Assembly (NCBI RefSeq): GCF_030652235.1
Contig: NZ_JAUSBA010000008.1
Location: 1 to 64,000, forward strand
DNA length: 64,000 bases
Source: Cypionkella sp.
Lineage (GTDB): Bacteria > Pseudomonadota > Alphaproteobacteria > Rhodobacterales > Rhodobacteraceae
Direction: 5' to 3'
Part shown: piece by piece, positions 34,855 through 43,646 of the stretch
How the letters are laid out: each line of letters begins with the position of its first letter
Position numbering within the stretch: the first letter of the stretch is position 1
Translations under genes and position numbers: made by a program
Notes under the pieces: generated by a model
Told to the model about the DNA's origin: nothing
Database searches by the model: none
Seen by the model: the letters and a program-made list of their open reading frames with translations, nothing else

Positions 34855-36264
34855 ATGATCGCATTGAAAAGCACACAGCAGGCCGAAGCCGCCACCTTTC
34901 CGGTGATGAACCCCTTCGACGGGTCGGTCACGGGACAGGTGCCCGTGACGCCTCCGCAAGACCTGCCGCAGATCTTGGCCCGGGCTGCCCAGGGGCAGAC
35001 TGTTGCCCGTGCGATGCCGCGCCATTGTCGCGCGCAGATCCTTGAAACGGCGGCGGCGCTTGTCGGGGCGCGGGCGGAACGCTTTGCGCAGCAGATCACC
35101 GCGGAGGCTGGCAAGACCATTCGTCAGGCCCGAAAAGAGGTCACGCGCTGCATCAACACGCTGAAGCTGTCAGCCGAAGAGGCAAAGCGTGGTGCAGGCG
35201 AAGTCATTCCCTTCGACGCCTATGCCGGTTCGGAAAACCGGATCGGCTGGTTCACGCGCGAACCCTTGGGGATCATCCTGGCCATCACCCCGTTCAACGA
35301 TCCGCTCAATCTGGTGGCGCACAAGCTTGGCCCGGCCATCGCCGGGGGGAATGCCGTGATTCTGAAACCTTCGGAACTTGCACCGCTGTCCGCCCTGGCC
35401 CTTGTGGAGGTGCTGATCGAAGCCGGGCTGCCAACCGAGGTCGTGACGCCGGTCGTCGGTGGTCCCGACCTTGGCAAGGCGCTGGTTGCGGCGCGACCGA
35501 TCCGCATGATCTCGTTCACCGGCGGCTTCGGAACCGGCGAAGCGATCTCGCGCCTGGCGGGGCTGAAGAAGCTTGCCATGGACCTTGGCGGCAATGCGCC
35601 CGTCATCGTCATGGCCGACGCGGCGCTGGACCAGGCGGGCGAGGCCTGCGTCTCGGGGGCATTCTGGGCGGCTGGGCAGAACTGCATCGGCACCCAGCGG
35701 ATCCTGATCGAGCGTCCGGTCTATGACGCCTTCCGCGCGGCCTTTGTCGCGCGCACCTGCTCCTTGCGCACCGGCAACCCGCTGGACGAGGCGACCGATG
35801 TCGGCCCGATGATCACCGAAGCGGCGGCCGAGCGTGCCGAAATGCTTGTCACCCGGGCGCTGAAGGCGGGGGCGCGGCTGTTGGCCGGCCATCTGCGCGC
35901 AGGCGCGGTGTACCACCCCACGGTCTTGGAAGCCGTCCCGCATGACGCCGCGCTCTGGTGTGAAGAGGCCTTTGCCCCGGTGGTGACGCTGGAACCGTTC
36001 GACAGTTTCGGCCAGGCCATTGATTTGGCCAATGCGGTCGATTTCAGCCTGCATGCCGGGATCTTCACCTCGCGGCTTGACCTTGCGCTGGAAGCCTCCA
36101 GCCGCATCGAGGCTGGCGGGGTGATGGTGAACGATTCCTCGGACTACCGCTTTGACGCCATGCCTTTTGGCGGGTTCAAGTATGGCAGTCTTGGCCGCGA
36201 AGGCGTGCGCTTTGCTTACGAGGAGATGACGCAAGCAAAGGTCGTCTGCATCAACCGTCAGTAA
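34855..36264 (+). CDS. doeC: Aspartate-semialdehyde dehydrogenase of ectoine catabolism
   Basis: A 469-residue NAD(P)-dependent aldehyde dehydrogenase starting at [20 protein letters not shown]. Catalytic residues: Glu in [12 protein letters not shown]-type region and nucleophile Cys in [20 protein letters not shown]; Rossmann element [16 protein letters not shown]-terminal [20 protein letters not shown]. DoeC oxidises aspartate semialdehyde to aspartate, the end of the ectoine route. About 100 bases separate it from doeD. Its stop codon lies only 3 bases before the second ISL3 copy, so any downstream gene has been cut off. Confidence 0.87.
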   Translation: MIALKSTQQAEAATFPVMNPFDGSVTGQVPVTPPQDLPQILARAAQGQTVARAMPRHCRAQILETAAALVGARAERFAQQITAEAGKTIRQARKEVTRCINTLKLSAEEAKRGAGEVIPFDAYAGSENRIGWFTREPLGIILAITPFNDPLNLVAHKLGPAIAGGNAVILKPSELAPLSALALVEVLIEAGLPTEVVTPVVGGPDLGKALVAARPIRMISFTGGFGTGEAISRLAGLKKLAMDLGGNAPVIVMADAALDQAGEACVSGAFWAAGQNCIGTQRILIERPVYDAFRAAFVARTCSLRTGNPLDEATDVGPMITEAAAERAEMLVTRALKAGARLLAGHLRAGAVYHPTVLEAVPHDAALWCEEAFAPVVTLEPFDSFGQAIDLANAVDFSLHAGIFTSRLDLALEASSRIEAGGVMVNDSSDYRFDAMPFGGFKYGSLGREGVRFAYEEMTQAKVVCINRQ

Positions 36265-37162
36265 ACAGGGTCATCCTCAATTTGTGTGTCACGGTCTGAC
36301 CGAGCTTCTCAGATTGAAGGGATCATGTCGTGGCATCGAAGAAGCATTGGGCTCCCACCAGCAGCGTGCTGGTGGGTGAAGTCCGCCAGACTGAGACGGA
36401 TGCGTGGGTCGTGTCTGGCAGGCTGGCTCCGAATGGCATTTGCCCTGAGTGCGGGGCGCTCTCAAGACAACGACATGGTTGGAGGCGCCGGCGGATCGAG
36501 GACTTTCCCGCTCAGGGCCAAGCGGTTTGGATCGAGCTCAGGGTTTGCCGATGGCGATGTTTGAACTCGGATTGCTACCGCCGCACTTTCTCCGATTGCA
36601 AGGCGGAAGTGGCGCCCCCTTATGCGCGTCGGACGTCTCGACAGGCGCAGCTTCTGGGCCATATGGCGCACGCCGCTGGCGGCACCCCAGCTGAACGGCT
36701 CTTGCGGCGACTGGGTATCCGGGTCAGTGACGATCCTATCCTCCGACAACTGCTACGCGCAGCTCAAGTTGTTCAACCACGCGCGCGGATCATCGGGATC
36801 GATGATTGGAGTTGGCGAAAGTCGCAGAACTACGGGACGATCATCATCGACCTCGAGCGTCGCGTCGTCATCGATGTTCTCGAAGATCGTGATGTTGTCA
36901 CGTGCACCGACTGGCTAAGGCGTCATCCTGAGGTGGAAGTCATAAGCCGAGATCGCTGCGGTCTCTACGCCCAAGCCGCTAGACAAGGCGCGCCGCAGGC
37001 GGAACAGGTCGCCGACCGGTTTCATATCGTGCAGAACCTTCGCATGGCAATCGAGGAGCAAATGAACCTGCACGGTCGCGCAACTGGCAGTGTCCGTCGT
37101 CGAATGATTTGGAACAAGCGGCCTAATCTTGGAGCAAGAGGTTCGGGCTCATCGGGTTCAGG

Positions 37163-38143
37163 CTATGCTGCTTGACGCTGATGGTTCAAGCGGCGGTTTT
37201 GGATGGTCTGCTGTTTAATGCGTCTCCTTTCGGCCAGGATGGTTTCGCCGCGACCAAAGTAGACGTCGGCCGGGGTCAGGTTGCTGATGCTTTCGTGATA
37301 GCGGTTGTTGTTGTAGTGATCGATGAAGACGGCGATGGCTGCTTCGAGTTCGCCCTCGAGGAAGTAGTTTTCCAGCAAGATGCGGTTCTTCAGGGTCTGG
37401 TGCCAGCGTTCGATCTTGCCTTGGGTCTGGGGGTGCATTGGCGCGCCGCGAACGTGCTTGATGCCTTTGTCTTCGAGGTATTCCGCCAGATCGCCAGCGA
37501 TATAGGATGAGCCATTGTCGCTAAGCAGGCGGGGTTTGTGCAGAACCTTGGCGCTGTCGCAGCCTGACGCTGCCAGGGCGATGTCGAGAGTGTCGGTGAC
37601 ATCCTCGGCCCGCATGTTGCCGCAGAGCTTCCAGCCGATGACGTAGCGCGAGAAGTCATCAAGGATCGTAGACAGGTAAAACCAGCCCCAGCCGATGACC
37701 TTGAGGTAGGTGAAGTCGGTTTGCCACATCTGGTTTGGCGCAGTGGTCTTATCCTTGAACTCATCCGCAGCCTTGATGACGATGTAAGCCGGGCTGGTGA
37801 TGAGGTCATGGGATTTGAGCAGGCGATAGACTGAAGCCTCTGACACAAAATACTTTTCTGTGTCCGTGAATGTCACCGCCAATTCGCGCGGCGACAGCTC
37901 CGGCTTTTCCAGCGCCAGGGTCACGATCTGACCCCGCACTGCTTCGGGGATGCGGTTCCAGACCCGGGAAGGAGAGGAGGGACGATCTTCCAACCCCTCG
38001 GGGCCCTGTTCGACAAAGCGGTCATACCAGCGATAAAACGTTGTTGGCGGAATGCCGATCTTGGTCAAGGTGCGCCGCACTGGCAGATGCGATTGCTCCA
38101 CCAGCCGGATGATTTCGAGCTTCTCAGCTGCAGGATACCTCAT
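37163..38143 (-). CDS. IS3-family transposase OrfB (integrase catalytic subunit)
   Basis: A 326-residue protein with an N-terminal helix-turn-helix (VRRTLTKIGIPPTTFYRWYD) and an rve integrase core. The DDE residues are in MWQTDFTYLKVIGWGW, LLSDNGSSYIAGDL and TQGKIERWHQTLKNRIL. The ATG overlaps the orfA stop (ATGA at 38140-38143), so expression is by coupling or by frameshift fusion with OrfA. It looks complete. Confidence 0.92.
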   Translation of the reverse strand: MRYPAAEKLEIIRLVEQSHLPVRRTLTKIGIPPTTFYRWYDRFVEQGPEGLEDRPSSPSRVWNRIPEAVRGQIVTLALEKPELSPRELAVTFTDTEKYFVSEASVYRLLKSHDLITSPAYIVIKAADEFKDKTTAPNQMWQTDFTYLKVIGWGWFYLSTILDDFSRYVIGWKLCGNMRAEDVTDTLDIALAASGCDSAKVLHKPRLLSDNGSSYIAGDLAEYLEDKGIKHVRGAPMHPQTQGKIERWHQTLKNRILLENYFLEGELEAAIAVFIDHYNNNRYHESISNLTPADVYFGRGETILAERRRIKQQTIQNRRLNHQRQAA

Positions 38144-38514
38144 TCTTGGTCTCCCCCAGCCCCGCTCATGTTTTTTTTGAGCAGACGGTTCTCGAGGCTG
38201 AGGTCGGCCACCAGTTCCTTCAGCGCCAATGCCTCAGCGCGCAGGTCTTTGACTTCGCCGGTGTTAGCCTGGCGGGCTGTATCACCGGCCAAACGCTTCT
38301 TGCCAGCCTCGAGGAACTCCTTGGACCAGCTGTAGTAGAGGCTTTGGGCAATGCCCTCCTTGCGGCACAGTTCGGCAATGCTGTCCTCGCCACGAAGGCC
38401 CGACAACACGATCCGGATCTTCTCCTCCGAAGAATGCAGTTTGCGCGTCGCGCGGCGGATATCCTTCACAACCTGCTCGGCAGGTGCTTTCATCGTCACG
38501 GGTTTCTTCATCAT
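38140..38514 (-). CDS. IS3-family transposase OrfA (helix-turn-helix subunit)
   Basis: A 124-residue protein starting at MMKKPVTMKAPAEQVVKDIR after ggag; the frame extends 4 codons further but only from a TTG. It contains the IS3 OrfA helix-turn-helix (SSEEKIRIVLSGLRGEDS, then IAELCRKEGIAQSLYYSWSK) and a C-terminal leucine zipper (LRAEALALKELVADLSLE). It recognises the element ends and joins OrfB in the active transposase. Confidence 0.9.
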   Translation of the reverse strand: MMKKPVTMKAPAEQVVKDIRRATRKLHSSEEKIRIVLSGLRGEDSIAELCRKEGIAQSLYYSWSKEFLEAGKKRLAGDTARQANTGEVKDLRAEALALKELVADLSLENRLLKKNMSGAGGDQE

Positions 38515-39521
38515 CTTCAACTCCAACTGGGATAAAGATGAGCCACAAACCCTCCGCTACGCAATCACGCCAAACTGTTCCATGGGCGCTGATGGCGGAC
38601 AACTGGCAGGGCGTTGCTCTCCGACATAGACAACATCAGCACGGCCAGTAACCTTCTGAAATCACGTCTTGCGCACCGCAAGTCGCGCGAGGAGATATAC
38701 GAGACAATTCTGGCACTTCGGCAGCAAGGGCTGACGTGCAGCGAGATTGGGCGGCGAACGGGGTTTCCCCGTCGTAGTGTCGCGAAATGGCTGCAGTTCG
38801 AGACGCCTCCGGACCGAAGGCGCGCCGTCCTAAAACGCTCGTCCGCATGGTATTTTGAAGAGTACCTGAAGCAAAGCTGGGCAAACGGCATTCGCAGCGG
38901 AAATGCACTGTTCTCCCTGATCCAAGAACGCGGATACGAGGGCAGCCTGTCAAATTTGCAGAGGCTCTTGGCCGGATGGCGCAGAGCCGAAAAACAGGAA
39001 CAGGGGGGTCCCATCGGGGAGCAGCAATTCCTTGAACCGATCCGCGACCCGGAAACGGGGCACGCGATATCCCCGGTCATCGCGGCGGCGCTCTGCATCA
39101 AACCAAGAGGAAAACTCACCTCCGATCAGGCAAGAAGAGTCGCAGCTCTCAAGGAAGGCTCGCCTGCCTTCACAACAATGCGGCGCCTCGCCATGCGTTT
39201 CAATGGCATCTTGCGTGGTCGAAAATCAGACCCGCTGCCCGCCTGGATCGACGATGCGATCGAAACGGACCTAGCGCCCATTGTGCGGTTCGCCCGCACC
39301 TTAAACAGAGACATTGATGCGGTCAGGAATGCGATCGAAATGGAGTGGAGCAATGGTCAAGCCGAAGGCCAGATCAACCGATTGAAGACCTTGAAGCGCG
39401 CGATGTATGGGCGAGCCGGCCCGAACTTGCTCAGGCCCGAATGCTTCCTCTGCACCACACAAATTGAGGATGACCCTTTAAAGGCGAGATGACGAGTTCA
39501 ACAAAATCAATGGGTCTGTTT

Positions 39522-39605
39522 GGGACCGTTCAACTACCTGGGGTGCATTTCTGGCCGTACCGCGCTCTACTCGCTGCCAGTCTTGGCAGAGGAGAGGAAG
39601 GATGC
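39522..39605. mobile_element. 84-base stub of an ISKra4 element
   Basis: From gggaccgttcaactacctgg at 39522 the sequence follows the left end of the element at 21764, through ctgccagtcttggcagagga to the transposase start codon atgc, where the TniABQ transposon begins. The 45 bases between ISL3 and this stub are also similar to the same interval beside copy 1 (both contain caacaaaatcaatgg), so the pair arrangement is shared between the two loci. The rest of this ISKra4 copy is missing. Confidence 0.8.
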
Positions 39606-39775
39606 TGTCACCGTATCCTAATTAATCAGAATCTGGTCTGAAATTTTGTAACAATATCAACAGTGACCTGTATTCTTAATTTTCATATTGTATCGTTAAT
39701 TACAATACTGTACCTTTTATTGCCGTAAGGTCGGAACTGTGGATAAGTGTCGACCTATTGAGGCGAGGGATTTAC

Positions 39776-41404
39776 GTGGTCAACGAGCTTTCTGCGAAAC
39801 ATCGTGCAGCGGTTCTTCGTCCGATCCTGGAACTTGAGAAGAAGGGCGAGCCAATCAGCGCGGCTATCGGAGATGCCGCTTGGGAACTGGGCTTGGCAAA
39901 AAGCCACACATGGTCGCTCTACCGGCGTCTGAGAGAGAACGATGCGCGCGCTGCGGCGCTGGAATTGGGTCCCCGCGGGCCGAAACCGGGGTCGAAACGG
40001 ATCGCGCAAGGGGTCGAAGACCTCATCGATGAAAGCCTGCGCAGGTATTATCTGGTCCGCGAACGGTCGAGCTTTTTACGAATCTGGCGGGAGATCCGCG
40101 CGGAATGCGAGGCGAAGGGGTTCCAGCCGCCGACCCGGAAGACGGTGAAAGCCCGGCTCGACGCGATGGATCAGCGAAAGGTTCTCCGTAAAAGGCACGG
40201 GACAGAGGAAGCTGACAAGGTCTTTGCCGCGCGTCCTGGCCGCCTTGAAGTTTCGGCCCCGCTGGAAGTCGTTCAGATCGATCATACAACTTCGGACATC
40301 ACGTTGGTAGATCACGTCAATCGACGGCCGCTTGCGCGCCCCTATCTGACGGTAGCCATCGATGTCGCGACCCGAATCGTTCTCGGGGTCTATGTCACTT
40401 TCGATGAGCCATCTGTCTTGTCGATCGCACTATGTCTCGATCACTGCGTGCGTCGGAAATCGGTGCACCTCCCAGAAACACTGGAAGAGGTGGTTTGGCC
40501 GACGGCCGGCATCCCGAAGGCGATCCACGTCGACAATGCGCAGGAGTTCCACAGCGACGCCTTCAGAATGGCCTGTGAAGATTGGGGCGTTGCTGTCGAG
40601 TATCGTCCGCTTGGCGGCAAACACTACGGCGGCCATGTCGAACGGCTGATCGGAACGACTATGGGGGCCGTTCATGTGCTGCCCGGGACTACGCAGTCCT
40701 CAATCGTCGAGAAGGGCGACTATGACAGTGAGAAGCATGCGGCCTTGACCCTGGCCGAGTTCGAGGATTGGCTTCATCTGGAAATCTGCCGCTACCACAA
40801 TACGGTTCACGAAGCCCTCGGCCGAACGCCGCTGGCTGCCTGGGCTGACTTGGGCGGGGATACTGCGGGGCGGCAGGTCGTCGACGTCGAAGCCTTTCGG
40901 ACGAGCTTCTTGCCCTTCGAGTGGCGCCAGCTCGGGCGCACCGGGGTCACGCTCTTCGGGGTGCACTACTGGAGCGATGTCTTTGCGTCGTTGGTGGGAC
41001 GCAGGCAGGGCAAGCTACAGGTGAAATACGATCCGCGAGACTTGTCGCAGATCTGGGTCATCACCGATGATGGCCGCGTGATCTCGGCGCGCTACCGGGA
41101 TCTCAGCCACCCGCGGATATCGCTTTGGGAAAGTCGGCGGGTGCGGAAAGAGTGGCAGGATAAACATGGTGGCCGGATCAACGAGCGGGTCCTATTCCAA
41201 TTGATTGACGCGCAGCGGCGGCTGGCTGAGGCGGCGCGCCAAAAGACGCGGACTGCCCGGTTGGAAAACGAAAGAGGTGCTCGGCTTCCCCGGCACCAAC
41301 CGCGCCGCGATCCGTCGCGCGAAATGTTCGCGATTGATACAGGCAACCCTGATCTCCCAACCTATGAGATTGATGAGTTTAATGACCCCAGAAGAAAGAA
41401 CTGA
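39776..41404 (+). CDS. TniA/TnsB-like DDE transposase
   Basis: A 542-residue transposase of the Mu/TniA/TnsB group. Preferred start is GTG 39776 (VVNELSAKHRAAVLRPIL) after gcgaggg; the frame extends to a TTG at 39758. Order: N-terminal helix-turn-helix domains (residues 1-150), rve DDE core with Asp in LEVVQIDHTTSDITLV, Asp in IPKAIHVDNAQEFHSDAF and Glu in KHYGGHVERLIGTT, then a Mu-transposase C-terminal beta-barrel (FGVHYWSDVFASLVGRRQ) and a basic tail. It catalyses strand transfer; the tail probably contacts the TniB ATPase. It overlaps tniB by about 40 bases. Confidence 0.9.
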   Translation: MVNELSAKHRAAVLRPILELEKKGEPISAAIGDAAWELGLAKSHTWSLYRRLRENDARAAALELGPRGPKPGSKRIAQGVEDLIDESLRRYYLVRERSSFLRIWREIRAECEAKGFQPPTRKTVKARLDAMDQRKVLRKRHGTEEADKVFAARPGRLEVSAPLEVVQIDHTTSDITLVDHVNRRPLARPYLTVAIDVATRIVLGVYVTFDEPSVLSIALCLDHCVRRKSVHLPETLEEVVWPTAGIPKAIHVDNAQEFHSDAFRMACEDWGVAVEYRPLGGKHYGGHVERLIGTTMGAVHVLPGTTQSSIVEKGDYDSEKHAALTLAEFEDWLHLEICRYHNTVHEALGRTPLAAWADLGGDTAGRQVVDVEAFRTSFLPFEWRQLGRTGVTLFGVHYWSDVFASLVGRRQGKLQVKYDPRDLSQIWVITDDGRVISARYRDLSHPRISLWESRRVRKEWQDKHGGRINERVLFQLIDAQRRLAEAARQKTRTARLENERGARLPRHQPRRDPSREMFAIDTGNPDLPTYEIDEFNDPRRKN

Positions 41405-42239
41405 CCGTATCCGCGGCGATCATTGGATCGCGTTTGACCGTGCCACGATCGTTCTCAACCGATTGACATCCTTGATGGAAATGCCGCAGCAAAGCCGGAT
41501 GCCGGGGCTGATGGTCTATGGAAGCTCTGGTATCGGCAAGACTATGATCGCCAAGCGTATCGCGAGCAAATATCCAACACAGTACAACGCCGAACTGGGC
41601 GCCACGAAGACACCCATCCTTTTGGTTCAGGCCCCGCCTGCGCCGGACGAGCGCCGGTTCTATCAGCACATCCTGGCGACGATCGGGGCGCCGATGTGGG
41701 GCCGGCATACCGTGTCCGAGCTCGAGGTGCGCGCGCTCAGTCATCTTCGGGATATGGACCTTAGGATGTTGATGATCGACGAGGTGCACAATCTGCTTGC
41801 TGGCAGCTACCGGGAGCAACGCCGCTTCCTGAACATGCTCCGGTTCCTCGCCAATGATCTGTGCGCATCACTTGTCGTTTTTGGCGTGAACGAGGCCCTT
41901 GAGGCCGTTCGAGGAGACGACCAATTGGCCCGACGTCTGGATGAACACTACTTGCCGCTCTGGGAAGACGACGTGGAGTTCTCCCGCCTCATCCAGACAC
42001 TGATCGCGGCAATGGCGCTTGAGCAACGCTCAGGCCTTACGGTGGCGTCGCTTCGGACGATCCTGAAAGTGACTGGCGGCGTCACCTCGCGCGTGTTCAT
42101 CATGATCAAGTCCCTGGCTATCGATGCGATCGAGACCGGAGAAGAGCGGATCACGGACGAAGCGGTTCAGGCTTGGCAACCGGTTTGGACGAAGCACGCG
42201 TGGAACATCCCTCGCCAGCCCGCCGCTGCATTCGGGTGA
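41364..42239 (+). CDS. TniB/TnsC-like AAA ATPase
   Basis: About 291 residues with Walker A LMVYGSSGIGKTMIAKRI, Walker B LRMLMIDEVHNLL, and a sensor region VVFGVNEALEAVRGDDQLAR with an arginine finger candidate. Three in-frame ATGs (41364, 41373, 41382) are possible starts; the first is chosen and all lie inside the end of tniA. TniB/TnsC proteins form ATP-dependent filaments on DNA that present the target to the transposase. It ends overlapping the GTG start of tniQ (GTGA at 42236). Confidence 0.88.
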   Translation: MRLMSLMTPEERTDRIRGDHWIAFDRATIVLNRLTSLMEMPQQSRMPGLMVYGSSGIGKTMIAKRIASKYPTQYNAELGATKTPILLVQAPPAPDERRFYQHILATIGAPMWGRHTVSELEVRALSHLRDMDLRMLMIDEVHNLLAGSYREQRRFLNMLRFLANDLCASLVVFGVNEALEAVRGDDQLARRLDEHYLPLWEDDVEFSRLIQTLIAAMALEQRSGLTVASLRTILKVTGGVTSRVFIMIKSLAIDAIETGEERITDEAVQAWQPVWTKHAWNIPRQPAAAFG

Positions 42240-43174
42240 CCCCCCCCGGACCGCTACCGTTTCGACCGCCACCTGCACGCGATGAGCTTCTGTCCAGCTG
42301 GATCGGGCGATTGGCGAGGGCCAATCACTGCTCCGCTGAAGAACTTTGCGGCTATCTCGGATTGGGGCAGGGCAGGGTGCTGGAGCGTATCAACAATCTC
42401 GGACAGGTGGACTGGGCCCGCCTCTGCTCGGCAGTTCAACGGACCCAGCATGAGATTGCCGCCATGACCCTTCCGGATACGGTGCATCATGCCGTGCGAT
42501 ACCTGTCGCGGCATGACTTCCAGCATTGTCCGGGGTGCGCGGAGCAAACGCCCGGTCTCGCTCTTCGTCATTGGCGCTTCGCGTGGTCGCTGACCTGCGA
42601 GACCTGTGGTCAGTCCCTCGCGGCGAAATATCCGGCCGGGGCTGTATCAGACCGGCTACTTGCGCGCGCTGCACGTGGCGCGCAGGTCCTAGAAACGGCT
42701 GTGGCGAACAACGATCTCAGGCGGCTGCGCCGGATGGATCTGACCCTGCATGTCGTATCGATGCTGGACGTCTGCCGCTCAGCTTCCGTTATCTCCGCAA
42801 ATGAGCGCGAAAGATTGATAGCGCTCACCGCGGTCGACGTCGGCATGACCCGTCCCTTGTTGGGTGCCGCCATCATCCTGAGAGGAAACGAACGTGCGGT
42901 TCGGGGGTTGCGCCGTGCCTTTCCGCAGCATGGTCGGGTGTTTGAACGGATACGAGCATTGACGCATTACCTCGACCAGCGGCTTCCGGGGCGATGGGAA
43001 ACAGAGCATCCGACCGGGCAGAAAACAAATGGAACGAGCCGCCCAAGTGCATCCGAGAGCGCTCTGCAGGCAGCTCGTCAGGCCATCTCCGAACTTGGAT
43101 CCGAGGCAGATCGTCAAGCGCTTCTGGCGCGGGCCGATGCAATCTGGAAGCGCTCAAGCGGCATCGAGCACTGA
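42236..43174 (+). CDS. TniQ-family target-selection protein
   Basis: A 312-residue TniQ protein starting at the GTG in the tniB stop (MTPPGPLPFRPPPARDELLS); frames from 42173 or 42200 are possible but would overlap tniB more. The N-terminal TniQ signature DELLSSWIGRLARANHCSAE is followed by a zinc-binding unit HCPGCAEQ...CETCG near residues 100-125. The C-terminal half is helical, possibly binding specific DNA. In Tn7 and Tn5053 relatives TniQ/TnsD chooses the target. No Cas gene is nearby. It ends 95 bases before the transposon's right end. Confidence 0.87.
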   Translation: MTPPGPLPFRPPPARDELLSSWIGRLARANHCSAEELCGYLGLGQGRVLERINNLGQVDWARLCSAVQRTQHEIAAMTLPDTVHHAVRYLSRHDFQHCPGCAEQTPGLALRHWRFAWSLTCETCGQSLAAKYPAGAVSDRLLARAARGAQVLETAVANNDLRRLRRMDLTLHVVSMLDVCRSASVISANERERLIALTAVDVGMTRPLLGAAIILRGNERAVRGLRRAFPQHGRVFERIRALTHYLDQRLPGRWETEHPTGQKTNGTSRPSASESALQAARQAISELGSEADRQALLARADAIWKRSSGIEH

Positions 43175-43269
43175 AGCGTGTTGCCTGTGGATGTATTGTA
43201 ATTAAGGGTATAAAAACGCCCCAAAATGCTCCGAAGCCGCAGAATCTGATTAATTAGGGTACAGTGACA

Positions 43270-43571
43270 GCAGCCTCGCAAATCGCCTCGGCATCCGCCG
43301 CATCATTCTTCTGGCGCTTGACGAAGGGCTTCACGTAGGCGGGCGGGATCAGCCGCACGTCATGACCAAGTTTGCCAATCTCGCGGCCCCAGAAATGCGC
43401 GCCGCCACAGGCTTCCATCGCAACGACGCAGGGCTGCAACTGGCTGAAAAAGGCCAGCACCTGATCCCGCCTCAGCTTCTTGCGCAACTCCGTCCGCCCC
43501 GACGCGTCTGCCCCATAGACCTGAAAAACATTCTTCGCCAGGTCGAGCCCGACCGTGATAATCTCCGACAT
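43270..43571 (-). pseudogene. IS110-family transposase, N-terminal part only
   Basis: From ATG 43571 (MSEIITVGLDLAKNVFQVYG, after aggagg) the frame reads the IS110 DEDD domain: Asp in GLDLAK, Glu in VVAMEACGGAHFW, Asp pair in KRQKNDAADAEAICEAA. It stops abruptly where the TniABQ transposon end begins, adding VTVP from transposon DNA. Only about 100 of about 340 residues remain. It is related to, but not identical with, the complete element to its right. Confidence 0.88.
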
Positions 43572-43646
43572 GACCATCCTCCTTTGTGGATCACTGCAGA
43601 CCCACCTTCGCACATTGATGCCGTCGGGGGGCGGTTACATCATGTG

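Larger units (their letters stand above)
37091..38601. mobile_element. IS3-family element inserted in ISL3 copy 2
   Basis: A 1511-bp element whose ends are imperfect inverted repeats: TGTCCGTCGTCG... on the left and TGTCCGCCATCA... on the right strand, both with TGGAACA about 20 bases in. The sequence ACTGGCAG occurs directly outside both ends (37083-37090 and 38602-38609). Comparison with ISL3 copy 1 shows one such segment was present before, so this is a target duplication, unusually long for IS3 elements (3-5 bp). It carries orfA and orfB on the minus strand, both intact. Confidence 0.88.
36268..39476. mobile_element. ISL3-family element, copy 2, split by an IS3 element
   Basis: Left inverted repeat gggtcatcctcaatttgtgt begins at 36268 and the matching right end finishes at 39476. 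It is closely similar to copy 1 and lies in the same orientation. Flanking 8-mers differ (agtaaaca and tttaaagg), so no target duplication is left; the right flank resembles the copy 1 flank cttaaatg at six of eight positions. An IS3-family element occupies 37091-38601 within the transposase gene. Confidence 0.9.
36330..39492 (+). pseudogene. ISL3-family transposase interrupted by IS3
   Basis: The 5' part reads as in copy 1 from MASKKHWAPTSSVLVGEVRQ to EEQMNLHGRATG at about 37090; the 3' part resumes at 38602 with TGRALLSDIDNIST and continues to NRLKTLKRAMYGRAGPNLL. The IS3 element with its repeated ACTGGCAG lies between. A one-base deletion near 39436 (tcaggcccga against tcagggcccga in copy 1) also changes the C-terminus, which now reads PECFLCTTQIEDDPLKAR through the inverted repeat to 39492. 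The protein is certainly inactivated by the insertion. Confidence 0.88.
39606..43269. mobile_element. Cargo-free TniA/TniB/TniQ transposon (Tn5053/Tn7-like)
   Basis: A 3664-bp element with terminal inverted repeats beginning TGTCAC, identical at 27 of the first 30 positions and sharing CCTAATTAATCAGA. A second pair of repeats, ttaattacaatac, lies further inside (39696-39708, and inverted at 43193-43205), as expected for multiple transposase-binding sites. It contains only three genes in one run, tniA-tniB-tniQ, and no resolvase, resistance or CRISPR genes. No 5-bp duplication is visible: the left end lies in an ISKra4 stub and the right end in an IS110 gene, so one flank has been rearranged after insertion. 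Confidence 0.87.

Noticed and set aside
33837-35120. 427-codon minus-strand open frame
   Set aside because: Antisense to doeD and doeC, both of which have full catalytic motifs; composition is that of a shadow frame.
35170-36234. 354-codon minus-strand open frame
   Set aside because: Antisense to doeC, with no recognisable motif and an excess of Arg, His and Gly.
20020-39484. Claim that the ISL3-flanked segment moved here as one composite transposon
   Set aside because: The outer 8-mers match only at six positions and copy 1 has its own perfect duplication, so independent insertion plus rearrangement explains the data equally well; kept only as a possibility.
39606-43269. CRISPR-associated transposon
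   Set aside because: TniQ and TniB invite the idea, but there is no Cas gene, no repeat array and no guide-like sequence in the element or its surroundings.
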